From contig NZ_CP028092.1 in NCBI RefSeq assembly GCF_005491705.1, positions 3,658,001 to 3,722,000 on the forward strand: a DNA stretch of 64,000 bases, written 5' to 3'. Below are positions 25,354 to 32,832 of the stretch, piece by piece (position 1 is the stretch's first letter; every line of letters begins with the position of its first letter). The notes under the pieces were generated by a model. That model was not told the DNA's origin. It saw only the letters and a list, made by a program, of their open reading frames with translations, and did not search any database. The DNA is from Pontibacter sp. SGAir0037 (lineage in GTDB: Bacteria > Bacteroidota > Bacteroidia > Cytophagales > Hymenobacteraceae). Both the position numbers and the translations under genes were made by a program.

Positions 25354-25478
25354 CCGGCACACGTGCATGTAGCACGACCTTTAGAAAAGACAGGTTACCA
25401 TTCCTATAATATCTACAGCACCTTGGCGCTTATTTGCTCTTTCAGCAGAAAGGCCGTGCTACATGCCAGGTGTGCCGG
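25354..25478. repeat. 125-bp element with ~29-bp imperfect terminal inverted repeats
   Basis: The left arm (25354-25382, CCGGCACACGTGCATGTAGC...) and the right arm (25449-25478, ending AGGTGTGCCGG) are inverse complements with only two or three differences. They enclose 66 bases with no ORF. It fills the spacer between the convergent araA and HAD genes: 5 bases from the araA stop and 3 from the HAD stop. It could act as a bidirectional terminator, but the long arms and internal spacer are more like a small palindromic mobile element (MITE or REP type). No clear target duplication is visible. Confidence 0.75.
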
Positions 25479-25481
25479 AAC

Positions 25482-26165
25482 TTATGATGGCTTTACAGCT
25501 TTAAAGTATTCCACAATAAATGGATTTGTATAATCCTGTATAAAGGCTATAACATTGTTGTATTGGCTGAAGTCTTCTTTCGGATGCGTTGTAGTGATAA
25601 CCACACTCTGCATGCCGGCATTCTGGGCAGACTCAACACCTTTAGGAGCATCTTCGAACACGATGCAATCTTCTGGTGCCATTCCCAGAGCTTCGGCTGC
25701 CTTTAAAAAAGTTTCCGGATCCGGTTTACTTTTATGAACATGATCGGCACTAACAAAGGCATCGAAATAATGCCTGATCCCTAAGCCGTCTACCACAAAG
25801 TCAATATTAAAAGTAATGGCGGCAGAGGCAATAGCCATCTTAATACCCTGTTCATGCGCTTCTTTTAAGAAACCTTCCAAGCCGTCTATCAACGAGAGAT
25901 GTGGCCGATATTCCGCTTGATATTTTTTCTCCTTCTCAACAGACAGGCGCTCTGTTTCTTCATCAGAAAAATGGCTCTCACCAAAAATTCGCGCCAGCAC
26001 TTCACTGTTTTTACCATACATCTGCACCTTCACCTCATCCCATGTCAGGTCGGCACCTAAATCTTTCGTCAGGATATGATGCCAAGCTTTGGCATGATAA
26101 TGCATGTCGTCTATTACTGTACCATTTAAGTCGAATAAAAATGCTTTGGCAGATGAACTACTCAT
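25482..26165 (-). CDS. HAD-superfamily hydrolase, beta-phosphoglucomutase-like, with altered motif I
   Basis: This 227-residue protein has the HAD fold and a helical cap (about residues 25-85). Motifs: I, FDLNGT (D12, N14); II, Ser in IASAA; III, Lys in HKSKPDPE; IV, VFEDAPKGVESA. Motif I normally reads DxD, and the second Asp (the general acid/base in phosphatases and mutases) is Asn14 here. The nucleophile D12 and the rest are intact, so the protein may have slow phosphatase or altered mutase activity. It is convergent to araA, so a link to sugar phosphate metabolism is plausible but not shown. The ATG at 26165 is used. Confidence 0.88.
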   Translation of the reverse strand: MSSSSAKAFLFDLNGTVIDDMHYHAKAWHHILTKDLGADLTWDEVKVQMYGKNSEVLARIFGESHFSDEETERLSVEKEKKYQAEYRPHLSLIDGLEGFLKEAHEQGIKMAIASAAITFNIDFVVDGLGIRHYFDAFVSADHVHKSKPDPETFLKAAEALGMAPEDCIVFEDAPKGVESAQNAGMQSVVITTTHPKEDFSQYNNVIAFIQDYTNPFIVEYFKAVKPS

Positions 26166-26223
26166 AGTTTACGTTTTAGTAGAGTGGGAATTAAATGTTA
26201 GCGCGCACATACAGCGCCTCAAG

Positions 26224-26266
26224 TATAACAAAATAGCAGCCTTCCTATAGCTGCTATTTTGTTATA
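26224..26266 (-). terminator. Terminator after the kinase/regulator/GAF operon
   Basis: A perfect 17-bp stem (26224-26240 with 26250-26266, right arm GCTGCTATTTTGTTATA) closes a 9-base loop, about 70 bases beyond the GAF stop. The minus strand ends in T-rich sequence. Confidence 0.8.
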
Positions 26267-26334
26267 ACGCAAAAACGTTAAGAAATAACTAAACAGCAAA
26301 GTAAAAAATGGCAGGCAACGTAAATACCAGTATT

Positions 26335-26883
26335 TTACTCTGCCTTTACTATAACCTTCTGCCGCTCGATTTCCTCCATCACAATAGCTGCAAAACTGCT
26401 TAAAATAGCAGCATCGTCTTGGCTAAATGGTTTCGGCTCCCGATCCACTATGCATAAAGTGCCAATATTATAACCATCGGGTGTCGTAAGAGGGGCTGCT
26501 GCATAAAAACCTACGTTATAAATACTGGCCATCTCCGGTTTCTCCTGCATAAGTTCCTGAAGCCAGGCACCTTTGATAACCGTTACTTCGTTTTGCAAAA
26601 TTGCAATAGAACATAAACTCAGATCCCGGCTGATTTCAGCTCTCCCATCCAGGCCACACCTGGCTTTAAACCATACACGCGCTTTATCTACCAGTGCTAC
26701 AAATGCTATGGGCACCTTAAACATATGAGCTGCCATGGTTACCACATCCTGAAAAGTATTGTCCTGGGTGCTATCTAACAACTCATAACTGTATAACCGC
26801 TTCAGCCTTTCCTGTTCATACAGCCCGGAACTTTCGTACATATCTTTCATAAGTCGGGGTTTATGAAAAAAATTTAACTCCAC
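26335..26883 (-). CDS. Stand-alone GAF domain protein
   Basis: This 182-residue protein has one GAF domain (about 35-175) with VPIAFVALVDKARVWFKARCGL, GFYAAAPLTTPDG and NIGTLCIVDREPKPFS. This pattern is common in Bacteroidota GAF sensors and is shared with the N-terminal domain of the GAF-PAS protein at 10918-12039. The start at 26883 overlaps the end of the response regulator gene by 10 bases, so translation is probably coupled. It is the third gene of the kinase-regulator-GAF operon and may be an extra sensor or partner for that system. The ligand is unknown. Confidence 0.82.
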   Translation of the reverse strand: MELNFFHKPRLMKDMYESSGLYEQERLKRLYSYELLDSTQDNTFQDVVTMAAHMFKVPIAFVALVDKARVWFKARCGLDGRAEISRDLSLCSIAILQNEVTVIKGAWLQELMQEKPEMASIYNVGFYAAAPLTTPDGYNIGTLCIVDREPKPFSQDDAAILSSFAAIVMEEIERQKVIVKAE

Positions 26884-27281
26884 TCTGTGTCTCCTGCCGG
26901 CCTATGCTTTGTTAGAATAGCTGCTATTGCCTCTGTACTGACAGGCTTATGCAAAAAACCTTTTACCAGGGCGTAAGATTCAGCCTTGGCAGAATCGGAA
27001 GCGTCTAAAGAAGAGGTGAGGATATATACACTACACTTCATGCTCACCTGTTTAGAATGCGACTCAAGAACATCCAGAAAAGCCCAGCCATCCATTTCAG
27101 GCATATTAAGATCGAGAAAGATAATGTCCGGCACACCATCTGGCGCATTTTTGAGGATTAGCCCTAGCGCCTCCTCTGCAGCCTCAAAAGTGACAATGTC
27201 CTCCGGAAAGCCCTCCACCAGCAGCGACTGTTCTGTCAGCAGTGAACTTATAGGATCATCGTCGATAATAAATGTTTTCAT
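26874..27281 (-). CDS. Single-domain response regulator
   Basis: This 135-residue protein is a receiver domain only. The acid pocket is IIDDDPIS, the phospho-acceptor Asp is in IIFLDLNMPEMDG, the Thr/Ser switch is in ILTSSLD, and the Lys is in FLHKPVS. It has no output domain, so it probably passes phosphate on or acts by protein contact. It lies 9 bases after the histidine kinase stop and overlaps the GAF gene by 10 bases. The cognate kinase is almost certainly the upstream gene. Confidence 0.9.
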   Translation of the reverse strand: MKTFIIDDDPISSLLTEQSLLVEGFPEDIVTFEAAEEALGLILKNAPDGVPDIIFLDLNMPEMDGWAFLDVLESHSKQVSMKCSVYILTSSLDASDSAKAESYALVKGFLHKPVSTEAIAAILTKHRPAGDTEWS

Positions 27282-27290
27282 AGAAAAAGA

Positions 27291-29492
27291 TCAGGTTAAG
27301 TAAATCATAAACCGGGTGCCTACATTCACCTGGCTACTTACTTCAATCCGCCCTCCCATTGCTTCAATTTGTGTCTTAACCATAAACAGGCCTAAGCCTC
27401 TGCCATCTGCAATTCCGGTATGGAACCGCTTGTAGAGTTTAAACAGGTTACTGCCATGCTTCTCCATATTAAAGCCAAGCCCATTATCAGTAAAAGAGAT
27501 AATGGTACCTCGTTGCGGGCTTCCGAAGCACTTAATGGTAACTTCCAGGTTCCTGTCAGGAGACCTGTACTTCAGCGCATTTGATAATAGATTATAAAAA
27601 ATACTGTTCAGATAAGCATTATTACCTTCCACGGTATAATCCTCTGGTATAGTAAGCTTCACGTCTGCTCCACTTATATGAAGCAGATCCTGAAGAGCCG
27701 AAGTAGCCTGCTGCACCACATAAAGAATGTTCACCTGTTCCTGTACATAATTACCTTTACTATCCCGAGTAGTTAAAATGGTATTTACGTCTTTCAGAAC
27801 CGTATCCATCTGCCATACGCTAGCCGTTAGGCTGGCCAGTGCTTTATCATATACTGTTGAATTTCTGTCTAGTTTAGGTAAAAGAGTAGCCAGACCTAAA
27901 ACATTTGCAACCGGTGCTCTTAGGTTGTGAGACACAATGTAAGTGAACTGCTGCAAGTCTCTGTTATGCCTGTAAAGGTCCTGAGCCATCTGCTGCTGGC
28001 TTGCTTCTACTTCTTTGCGGAAAGTAATATCTTTCTGAATAGCGATAAACTGCGTGATCTGCCCTTCATCGTTATAGATTGGGGTGATATCTATAGAAAG
28101 CCACAGTTTCTCCCCAGACTTCTTATAGTTGATGAGCACCGTGTTAAAATGCACGCCCTCTTCCAGCTTTTCACTTATACGCTGCACAGCTGCCGGATCA
28201 GTTTCAGGGCCTTGCATAAATGATCCGGGTTTTTTACCAACTACTTCCGGTAAAGTATAGCCTGTAGTTCTTGTAAAACTTTCATTCACCCATTCAATCT
28301 GGCCATTGGCACCTGTAATCACAACGCCGTTATCAGTGCCACTTGCTACCAATGATAGCTTTTTTAGCTCCTGCTGCGACTGCGTAACGTCAGTTACATC
28401 TCTTACTATAGCAAATACCCCTATAATTTCATCATCTACAATAATGGGTACTTTCGTTACAAATATGTCTTTGTGGTCCCCTTCCTTTACAGGTAAAGTA
28501 AGATGAAAAGCAACTGATTTATTTGTAAACGCCTCCTGCAGATAATGCATACATACGGGTGCTATCTCCTTCGGAAGTATGGCTGAGAGTTTGTTGTTAA
28601 CAATGCTTTCTCTGTCTGCGCCGAAGAAAAGGAGACCTGCCGGATTAATATCAAGTATGGTACTGTCTCTGTCTTCGATAAGAATGATATCCGGGTTGTA
28701 TTCGAAAAGAGATCGGAAACGCTGTTCACTCTGCCGGATCCTCTGAAGACGGTTCTTCCGGTCTGTGATGTCGCGCGAGCTACTAACCACAGCATTTATA
28801 GATGCATTATACAACTGATTCCGAAGCGTTGTCTCCAGCCACTTCCACTCACCTGTAGCACTTTTAAACCGGAAATCCGACACCTTTACCTGCTCTTCTG
28901 TGCTCAGCGCCGTGCGCATAGCCTCTTTTAGCTTAGGCGTATCGTGCGGATGAATAAATTCAAAGGCATTTCTTCCAATGAGTTGCTCTGGCTCATAACC
29001 AAGCTTACGCAATGTGGAGCCCCCACTGTATACAAAATCTCCTTCTGTATTAAAGAGCGCAAGCATATCAACACCATGCTCCACCAGGGCATTATGCACC
29101 TCCTCCTTTTCTTGTACCTGCCGGGAAAGCACCTCGCTCTCCGATGGAATGCGGGCTATACAAAAAAATGTTTGCTCTTCTGCAGACCAGTTTACCGACC
29201 ATGCTACAGGTACCCATTCTCCATTTTTATGCCTGTAGCGGTTCCTGAAGTAGGTAGTGGAGTTAGTGTAAACAAGGCTCTTGCCAACCTGTACCGTAGC
29301 ATTATAATCATCCGGGTGTATAAATGAGTAACAGGATGCCCCCTGTAGTTCCTGCATATTATAACCTAGTATGTTCCTGCAGGCATCGCTGACATAAACA
29401 AAACTCCCCTGCCGATCTATAGCACAGATCATATCTGGGGAATGCCTCATTACTTTATCTAAAATGCTCCTACTATCGCCAAACTCCATCAC
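27291..29492 (-). CDS. Multi-PAS sensor histidine kinase
   Basis: This 733-residue kinase has four PAS domains (about 8-115, 135-245, 255-370 and 385-495), each ending in an ARxxxD or RDITD-like strand. The kinase core has HisKA with phospho-acceptor H522 (FTYIVSHNLRAPV), an N-box (NSIFYNLLSNALKYR), a G1 box (FTDNGLGFN) and a G2 box (GRGLGLFMVKTQIEAMGG). No membrane segment is visible, so it is a cytoplasmic sensor, possibly for redox, light or small ligands. The start M at 29492 is followed at once by another M, and either may be used. It leads the operon with the response regulator and the GAF protein. Confidence 0.92.
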   Translation of the reverse strand: MMEFGDSRSILDKVMRHSPDMICAIDRQGSFVYVSDACRNILGYNMQELQGASCYSFIHPDDYNATVQVGKSLVYTNSTTYFRNRYRHKNGEWVPVAWSVNWSAEEQTFFCIARIPSESEVLSRQVQEKEEVHNALVEHGVDMLALFNTEGDFVYSGGSTLRKLGYEPEQLIGRNAFEFIHPHDTPKLKEAMRTALSTEEQVKVSDFRFKSATGEWKWLETTLRNQLYNASINAVVSSSRDITDRKNRLQRIRQSEQRFRSLFEYNPDIILIEDRDSTILDINPAGLLFFGADRESIVNNKLSAILPKEIAPVCMHYLQEAFTNKSVAFHLTLPVKEGDHKDIFVTKVPIIVDDEIIGVFAIVRDVTDVTQSQQELKKLSLVASGTDNGVVITGANGQIEWVNESFTRTTGYTLPEVVGKKPGSFMQGPETDPAAVQRISEKLEEGVHFNTVLINYKKSGEKLWLSIDITPIYNDEGQITQFIAIQKDITFRKEVEASQQQMAQDLYRHNRDLQQFTYIVSHNLRAPVANVLGLATLLPKLDRNSTVYDKALASLTASVWQMDTVLKDVNTILTTRDSKGNYVQEQVNILYVVQQATSALQDLLHISGADVKLTIPEDYTVEGNNAYLNSIFYNLLSNALKYRSPDRNLEVTIKCFGSPQRGTIISFTDNGLGFNMEKHGSNLFKLYKRFHTGIADGRGLGLFMVKTQIEAMGGRIEVSSQVNVGTRFMIYLT

Positions 29493-29837
29493 TAATAGAT
29501 AAAGAAATATATAATTTTAATTTGTATTAAATGAATAATTAAACTCCTCCTGAGCATAAATTAGACTTAGCAGATTACAATAAAGCTAAGCCCAAAGTTC
29601 ACTAAGCATTTCCTGTTAGCTCAGAAAAAGTACTCCAGATAATATACTCAGGCCCTCCTTAATTTTTATTGCGTAAAATACAGAGGAAAATTCATTCAAA
29701 ACAATACAAATTTCGCTAAAGACATAATATTTAAAATATTCCCATTATTTTATATTCTTAAATTATAATGGTTATAAACAATGCTTTAGCAGCAACACCT
29801 CTTTATACCAGATGTTATAAATGATGTAGCTTTATCT
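29493..29837. other. AT-rich spacer
   Basis: 345 bases with no recognisable gene lie between the histidine kinase start and the 3' end of the CocE/NonD gene. The kinase operon promoter should be here; no clear element was found. Confidence 0.4.
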
Positions 29838-31751
29838 CTATTCTACTACCCGCAGTTTTACGTGAGACGGATGAGATTCTGAAAAGAACACTCTATGAGC
29901 AGCTTTCTGAAAATCAGACTCCTGGGCTTCATAAATGTTTACAAACTTTTGCGGGTTACGATCTACTAAGGGAAACCAAGAACTCTGAACCTGCACCATA
30001 ATTTTATGCCCCTTCCGGAAGGTGTGTGCCGCATCCTGCATGTCGAACTTTACTTCTGTTACCTGATTCGGCACCATGGCTTCCGGCTCTGAAAAGCTGT
30101 TCCGAAACTTAGCCCGCATTACTTCTCCACGCACCATCAGCTGAAAGCCACCCATCTTCGTATTTGGCCTCGGGCTATTATTGGGAGCATCATCCGGGTA
30201 AACGTCAATTAGCTTTACAACAAAATCGGCATCTGTACCTGTTGTCGATACAAACAGATCAGCCAGCACATTTCCTGAAATCGTTACATCTTCGGCAAGC
30301 ACATCTGTTTCATACACCAGCACATCGGGTCTGGTAGCGGCAAAGCGCTGATCTTCATACATAAAATCACTGCCTCTCAACGTTCTTATTTCTGAAGTGA
30401 AAGGCACAGGCTTTGCCGGATCGCTTACGTACTCATCGAACGCCTGCTGCTGTGCTTTAGGAGGCTCAAAAGATAATTTCCCTCCTGCATGCAAATACAA
30501 GTTCTTCTCCTGGCTCTCTTTAGGAGGCCAGGCATCATACTTCTTCCATTGGTTTGTGCCAGTTTCAAAAATATAGGCTTCTGGTAGTTGCGGATCGGCA
30601 GCTCCTTTTAAGTAATGCATAAAGAAAGGGAATTCAATCTGCTCTCTGTAGAACTCAGATGTGTTGGCTCCGAAACGTATGTCTCCTAAATATGCTCCTT
30701 CTCCCCGAGACCAGCTGCCATGTATCCAGGGGCCCATCACCAGTTTATTACTGGTTTTGGCACTTTGTTTTTCTATACCTGCATAGGTTTTAAGAGGCCC
30801 GTACAAATCTTCCTGGTCGAACCATCCTCCTACCGTAAGCACAGCAGGTTTTACATTTTTCAGATGAGGCACAGGTGTTCTGGCCTTCCAGTAAGCATCG
30901 TATGTACCGTGCTCCATCATCTGGTTCCAAAGCGGGTTTTCACCGTGCAGTATTTTTTCGTTGATGTTTTTGATTGGCCCGATGCCCAGATAAAATTTAT
31001 AGGCATCCGGTGTTCCGTATTGCGTAAAGCCGCGAGGCCATTCTGTGGTTGGCTCCGGGCGTAGCTGGCCAAAAGAGGAAAGAAAGGCAAAGGTCCCCAT
31101 CAGGAAGAAGGCGCCATTGTGGTGGCGGTCGTCTCCCATAAACCAGTCTGTTACAGGCGCCTGAGGCGAAGCCGCTTTCAACGCCGGATGGGCGTCTATC
31201 AAGGTGGCAGTTGTATAGAATCCTGGTGCTGAGATGCCCCAGCTACCAACCCTACCGTTATTAGGCTTTACATTCTTCAGCAACCACTCAATGGTATCGT
31301 AAGTATCGGAGCTTTCGTCTACCTGCGACTTTTTCTTATTTGGAATGTAAGGCCGCACTGCCACAAAGTCTCCTTCCGACATAAATTTGCCGCGCACATC
31401 CTGGTAAACAAAAATAAAGCCTTCGCGCGCAAACAGCATAGAAGGGCCCAGCGTTTTACGATATGCTTCTTCACCATAAGGCGCCACTCCATAAGGAGTT
31501 CTGTCGAGCATGATCGGGTATTTTTTTGATTTGTCTTTGGGTATGTAAATAGATGTAAAAAGCTTCTTCCCATCACGCATGGGCACCATTTTCTCCAGCT
31601 TTATGTAGTTTTCCCTGATAAAAAGTGAATCCTGGTTTACAACCTGTGCCTGCACCTGAACAGGCGCTGCTGTAAATGTTACTAAAAGGAACAGGAGCAG
31701 GTAATACAATCTTGTACCATGGCCGGACAAAAAGCTGGGGAGAGTTTTCAT
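29838..31751 (-). CDS. Exported CocE/NonD family hydrolase (X-Pro dipeptidyl-peptidase S15-like)
   Basis: This 637-residue protein has a signal peptide (about 12-36, ending VQVQAQ) and an alpha/beta hydrolase domain with the nucleophile elbow GSWGISAPG (S174), and oxyanion region GVAPYG and VYQDVRGKFMSEGD. An inserted cap and a C-terminal jelly-roll domain (about 430-637, with ADLFVSTTGTDADFVVKLIDVYPD) complete the CocE/NonD plan. The family contains cocaine esterase, glutaryl-7-ACA acylase and X-prolyl dipeptidases; the substrate here is unknown, but periplasmic peptide or ester hydrolysis is likely. It stands alone, with a spacer on both sides. Confidence 0.92.
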   Translation of the reverse strand: MKTLPSFLSGHGTRLYYLLLFLLVTFTAAPVQVQAQVVNQDSLFIRENYIKLEKMVPMRDGKKLFTSIYIPKDKSKKYPIMLDRTPYGVAPYGEEAYRKTLGPSMLFAREGFIFVYQDVRGKFMSEGDFVAVRPYIPNKKKSQVDESSDTYDTIEWLLKNVKPNNGRVGSWGISAPGFYTTATLIDAHPALKAASPQAPVTDWFMGDDRHHNGAFFLMGTFAFLSSFGQLRPEPTTEWPRGFTQYGTPDAYKFYLGIGPIKNINEKILHGENPLWNQMMEHGTYDAYWKARTPVPHLKNVKPAVLTVGGWFDQEDLYGPLKTYAGIEKQSAKTSNKLVMGPWIHGSWSRGEGAYLGDIRFGANTSEFYREQIEFPFFMHYLKGAADPQLPEAYIFETGTNQWKKYDAWPPKESQEKNLYLHAGGKLSFEPPKAQQQAFDEYVSDPAKPVPFTSEIRTLRGSDFMYEDQRFAATRPDVLVYETDVLAEDVTISGNVLADLFVSTTGTDADFVVKLIDVYPDDAPNNSPRPNTKMGGFQLMVRGEVMRAKFRNSFSEPEAMVPNQVTEVKFDMQDAAHTFRKGHKIMVQVQSSWFPLVDRNPQKFVNIYEAQESDFQKAAHRVFFSESHPSHVKLRVVE

Positions 31752-31933
31752 AACGAACTTAATGTTGAAACAAGTAAGTCTTAAATGTACACTTTTCTCT
31801 TCTAGTAGCCAAGTGCAACAACTAGTCTAGCAGATGCCTGCTTCTATTTTGTTTACATTGCCACGCTGCCATAGAACTTAGCATACATTTGAAATTTCAC
31901 TTTTTTATTTGCCCAGATAAAACGTTTAGCCAC

Positions 31934-31966
31934 AAAAAAAGGCAGCTGCACAATGCAACTGCCTTT
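31934..31966 (-). terminator. Terminator of ssb
   Basis: AAAGGCAG (31938-31945) pairs with CTGCCTTT (31959-31966), with an inner TGCA pair. The minus strand continues into a run of T (31934-31940). It is about 20 bases beyond the ssb stop. Confidence 0.8.
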
Positions 31967-31986
31967 CTATACTTCATTTAAACAGG

Positions 31987-32394
31987 TTAGAACGGAAGGT
32001 CATCCGGCTCATCTGACTTGGCAGCATAACCACCCGCAGCAACTGGCTGAGGTGCTTGGTCTCCTTTGCCACCCAACATTGTTAAAGAATCTGCTACAAT
32101 CTCGGTAGAATACCTCGTATTGCCATCTTTATCCTGGTATTGGTTTGTTCGGATTTTACCTTCGATAAAAACCTGCATGCCTTTTTTCACATACTTTTCG
32201 CAAACTTCTGCAAGACCTCGCCAAACCACAATATTGTGCCATTCGGTTTTCTCCTGCCTTGCCCCCGATTTGTCTTTGAAGGATTCTGAAGTAGCCAAAG
32301 GGAACCTTGCTACTGCTACATTTGATTCTAAGTGTCGAACTTCAGGGTCCTTGCCCACATTACCTACCAGTATTACTTTGTTTACTGATGCCAT
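31987..32394 (-). CDS. ssb: Single-stranded DNA-binding protein
   Basis: This 135-residue protein has an N-terminal OB-fold (about 1-105: SVNKVILVGNVGKDPEVRHL, EWHNIVVWRGLAEVCEKYVKKG, GKIRTNQYQDKDGNTRYSTEIVAD). After a short Gly/Ala/Gln linker it ends with the acidic tip DEPDDLPF, which docks partner proteins of replication and repair. The linker is shorter than in E. coli SSB, as in many Bacteroidota. It is a single gene, upstream of a terminator. Confidence 0.96.
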   Translation of the reverse strand: MASVNKVILVGNVGKDPEVRHLESNVAVARFPLATSESFKDKSGARQEKTEWHNIVVWRGLAEVCEKYVKKGMQVFIEGKIRTNQYQDKDGNTRYSTEIVADSLTMLGGKGDQAPQPVAAGGYAAKSDEPDDLPF

Positions 32395-32832
32395 AATCTT
32401 ATTACGCTTAAGTTAAATTGATGAAGCAATATTACTAATATATTTAGATAAATCCTAATAATGTTAGTAAATCATGTTAATAACTTTAGTTTTCCACATT
32501 ATATGCCATCAGCAATAGGGAAACCAACAAAAGTAGAGACAGGATTTTGGCAGTAAAGCTTTAATAGATGCTGATTTTATGTAACTCATGCAGCAGTTGC
32601 ACCACAACTATACAACTATTCATCAGATTTACCTTTCTCAGAAGAACTAGTAAATGCTTCTGCCAGAAACGGCAGAAGTGCAGCCAGGAAGCAGTGTTTA
32701 CAATAGCCGGAGCCGCAATTCTTGTATCTCTAAGTCCCACACCAGTAAATTTTCTATGAAGGCACTTTAAACAAGGTAAACTATTTTTAAATTGCTCTCC
32801 ATTGCGTTCTGCTTATCTCATGGTAAGTAAAC
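32395..32832. other. Intergenic region without a supported gene
   Basis: These 438 bases between ssb and GH78 contain a 63-codon Cys/Ser-rich ORF on the plus strand (32568-32759), which has no credible domain or start context. I see no hairpin of note. The ssb promoter should be near 32400-32450. Confidence 0.4.
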
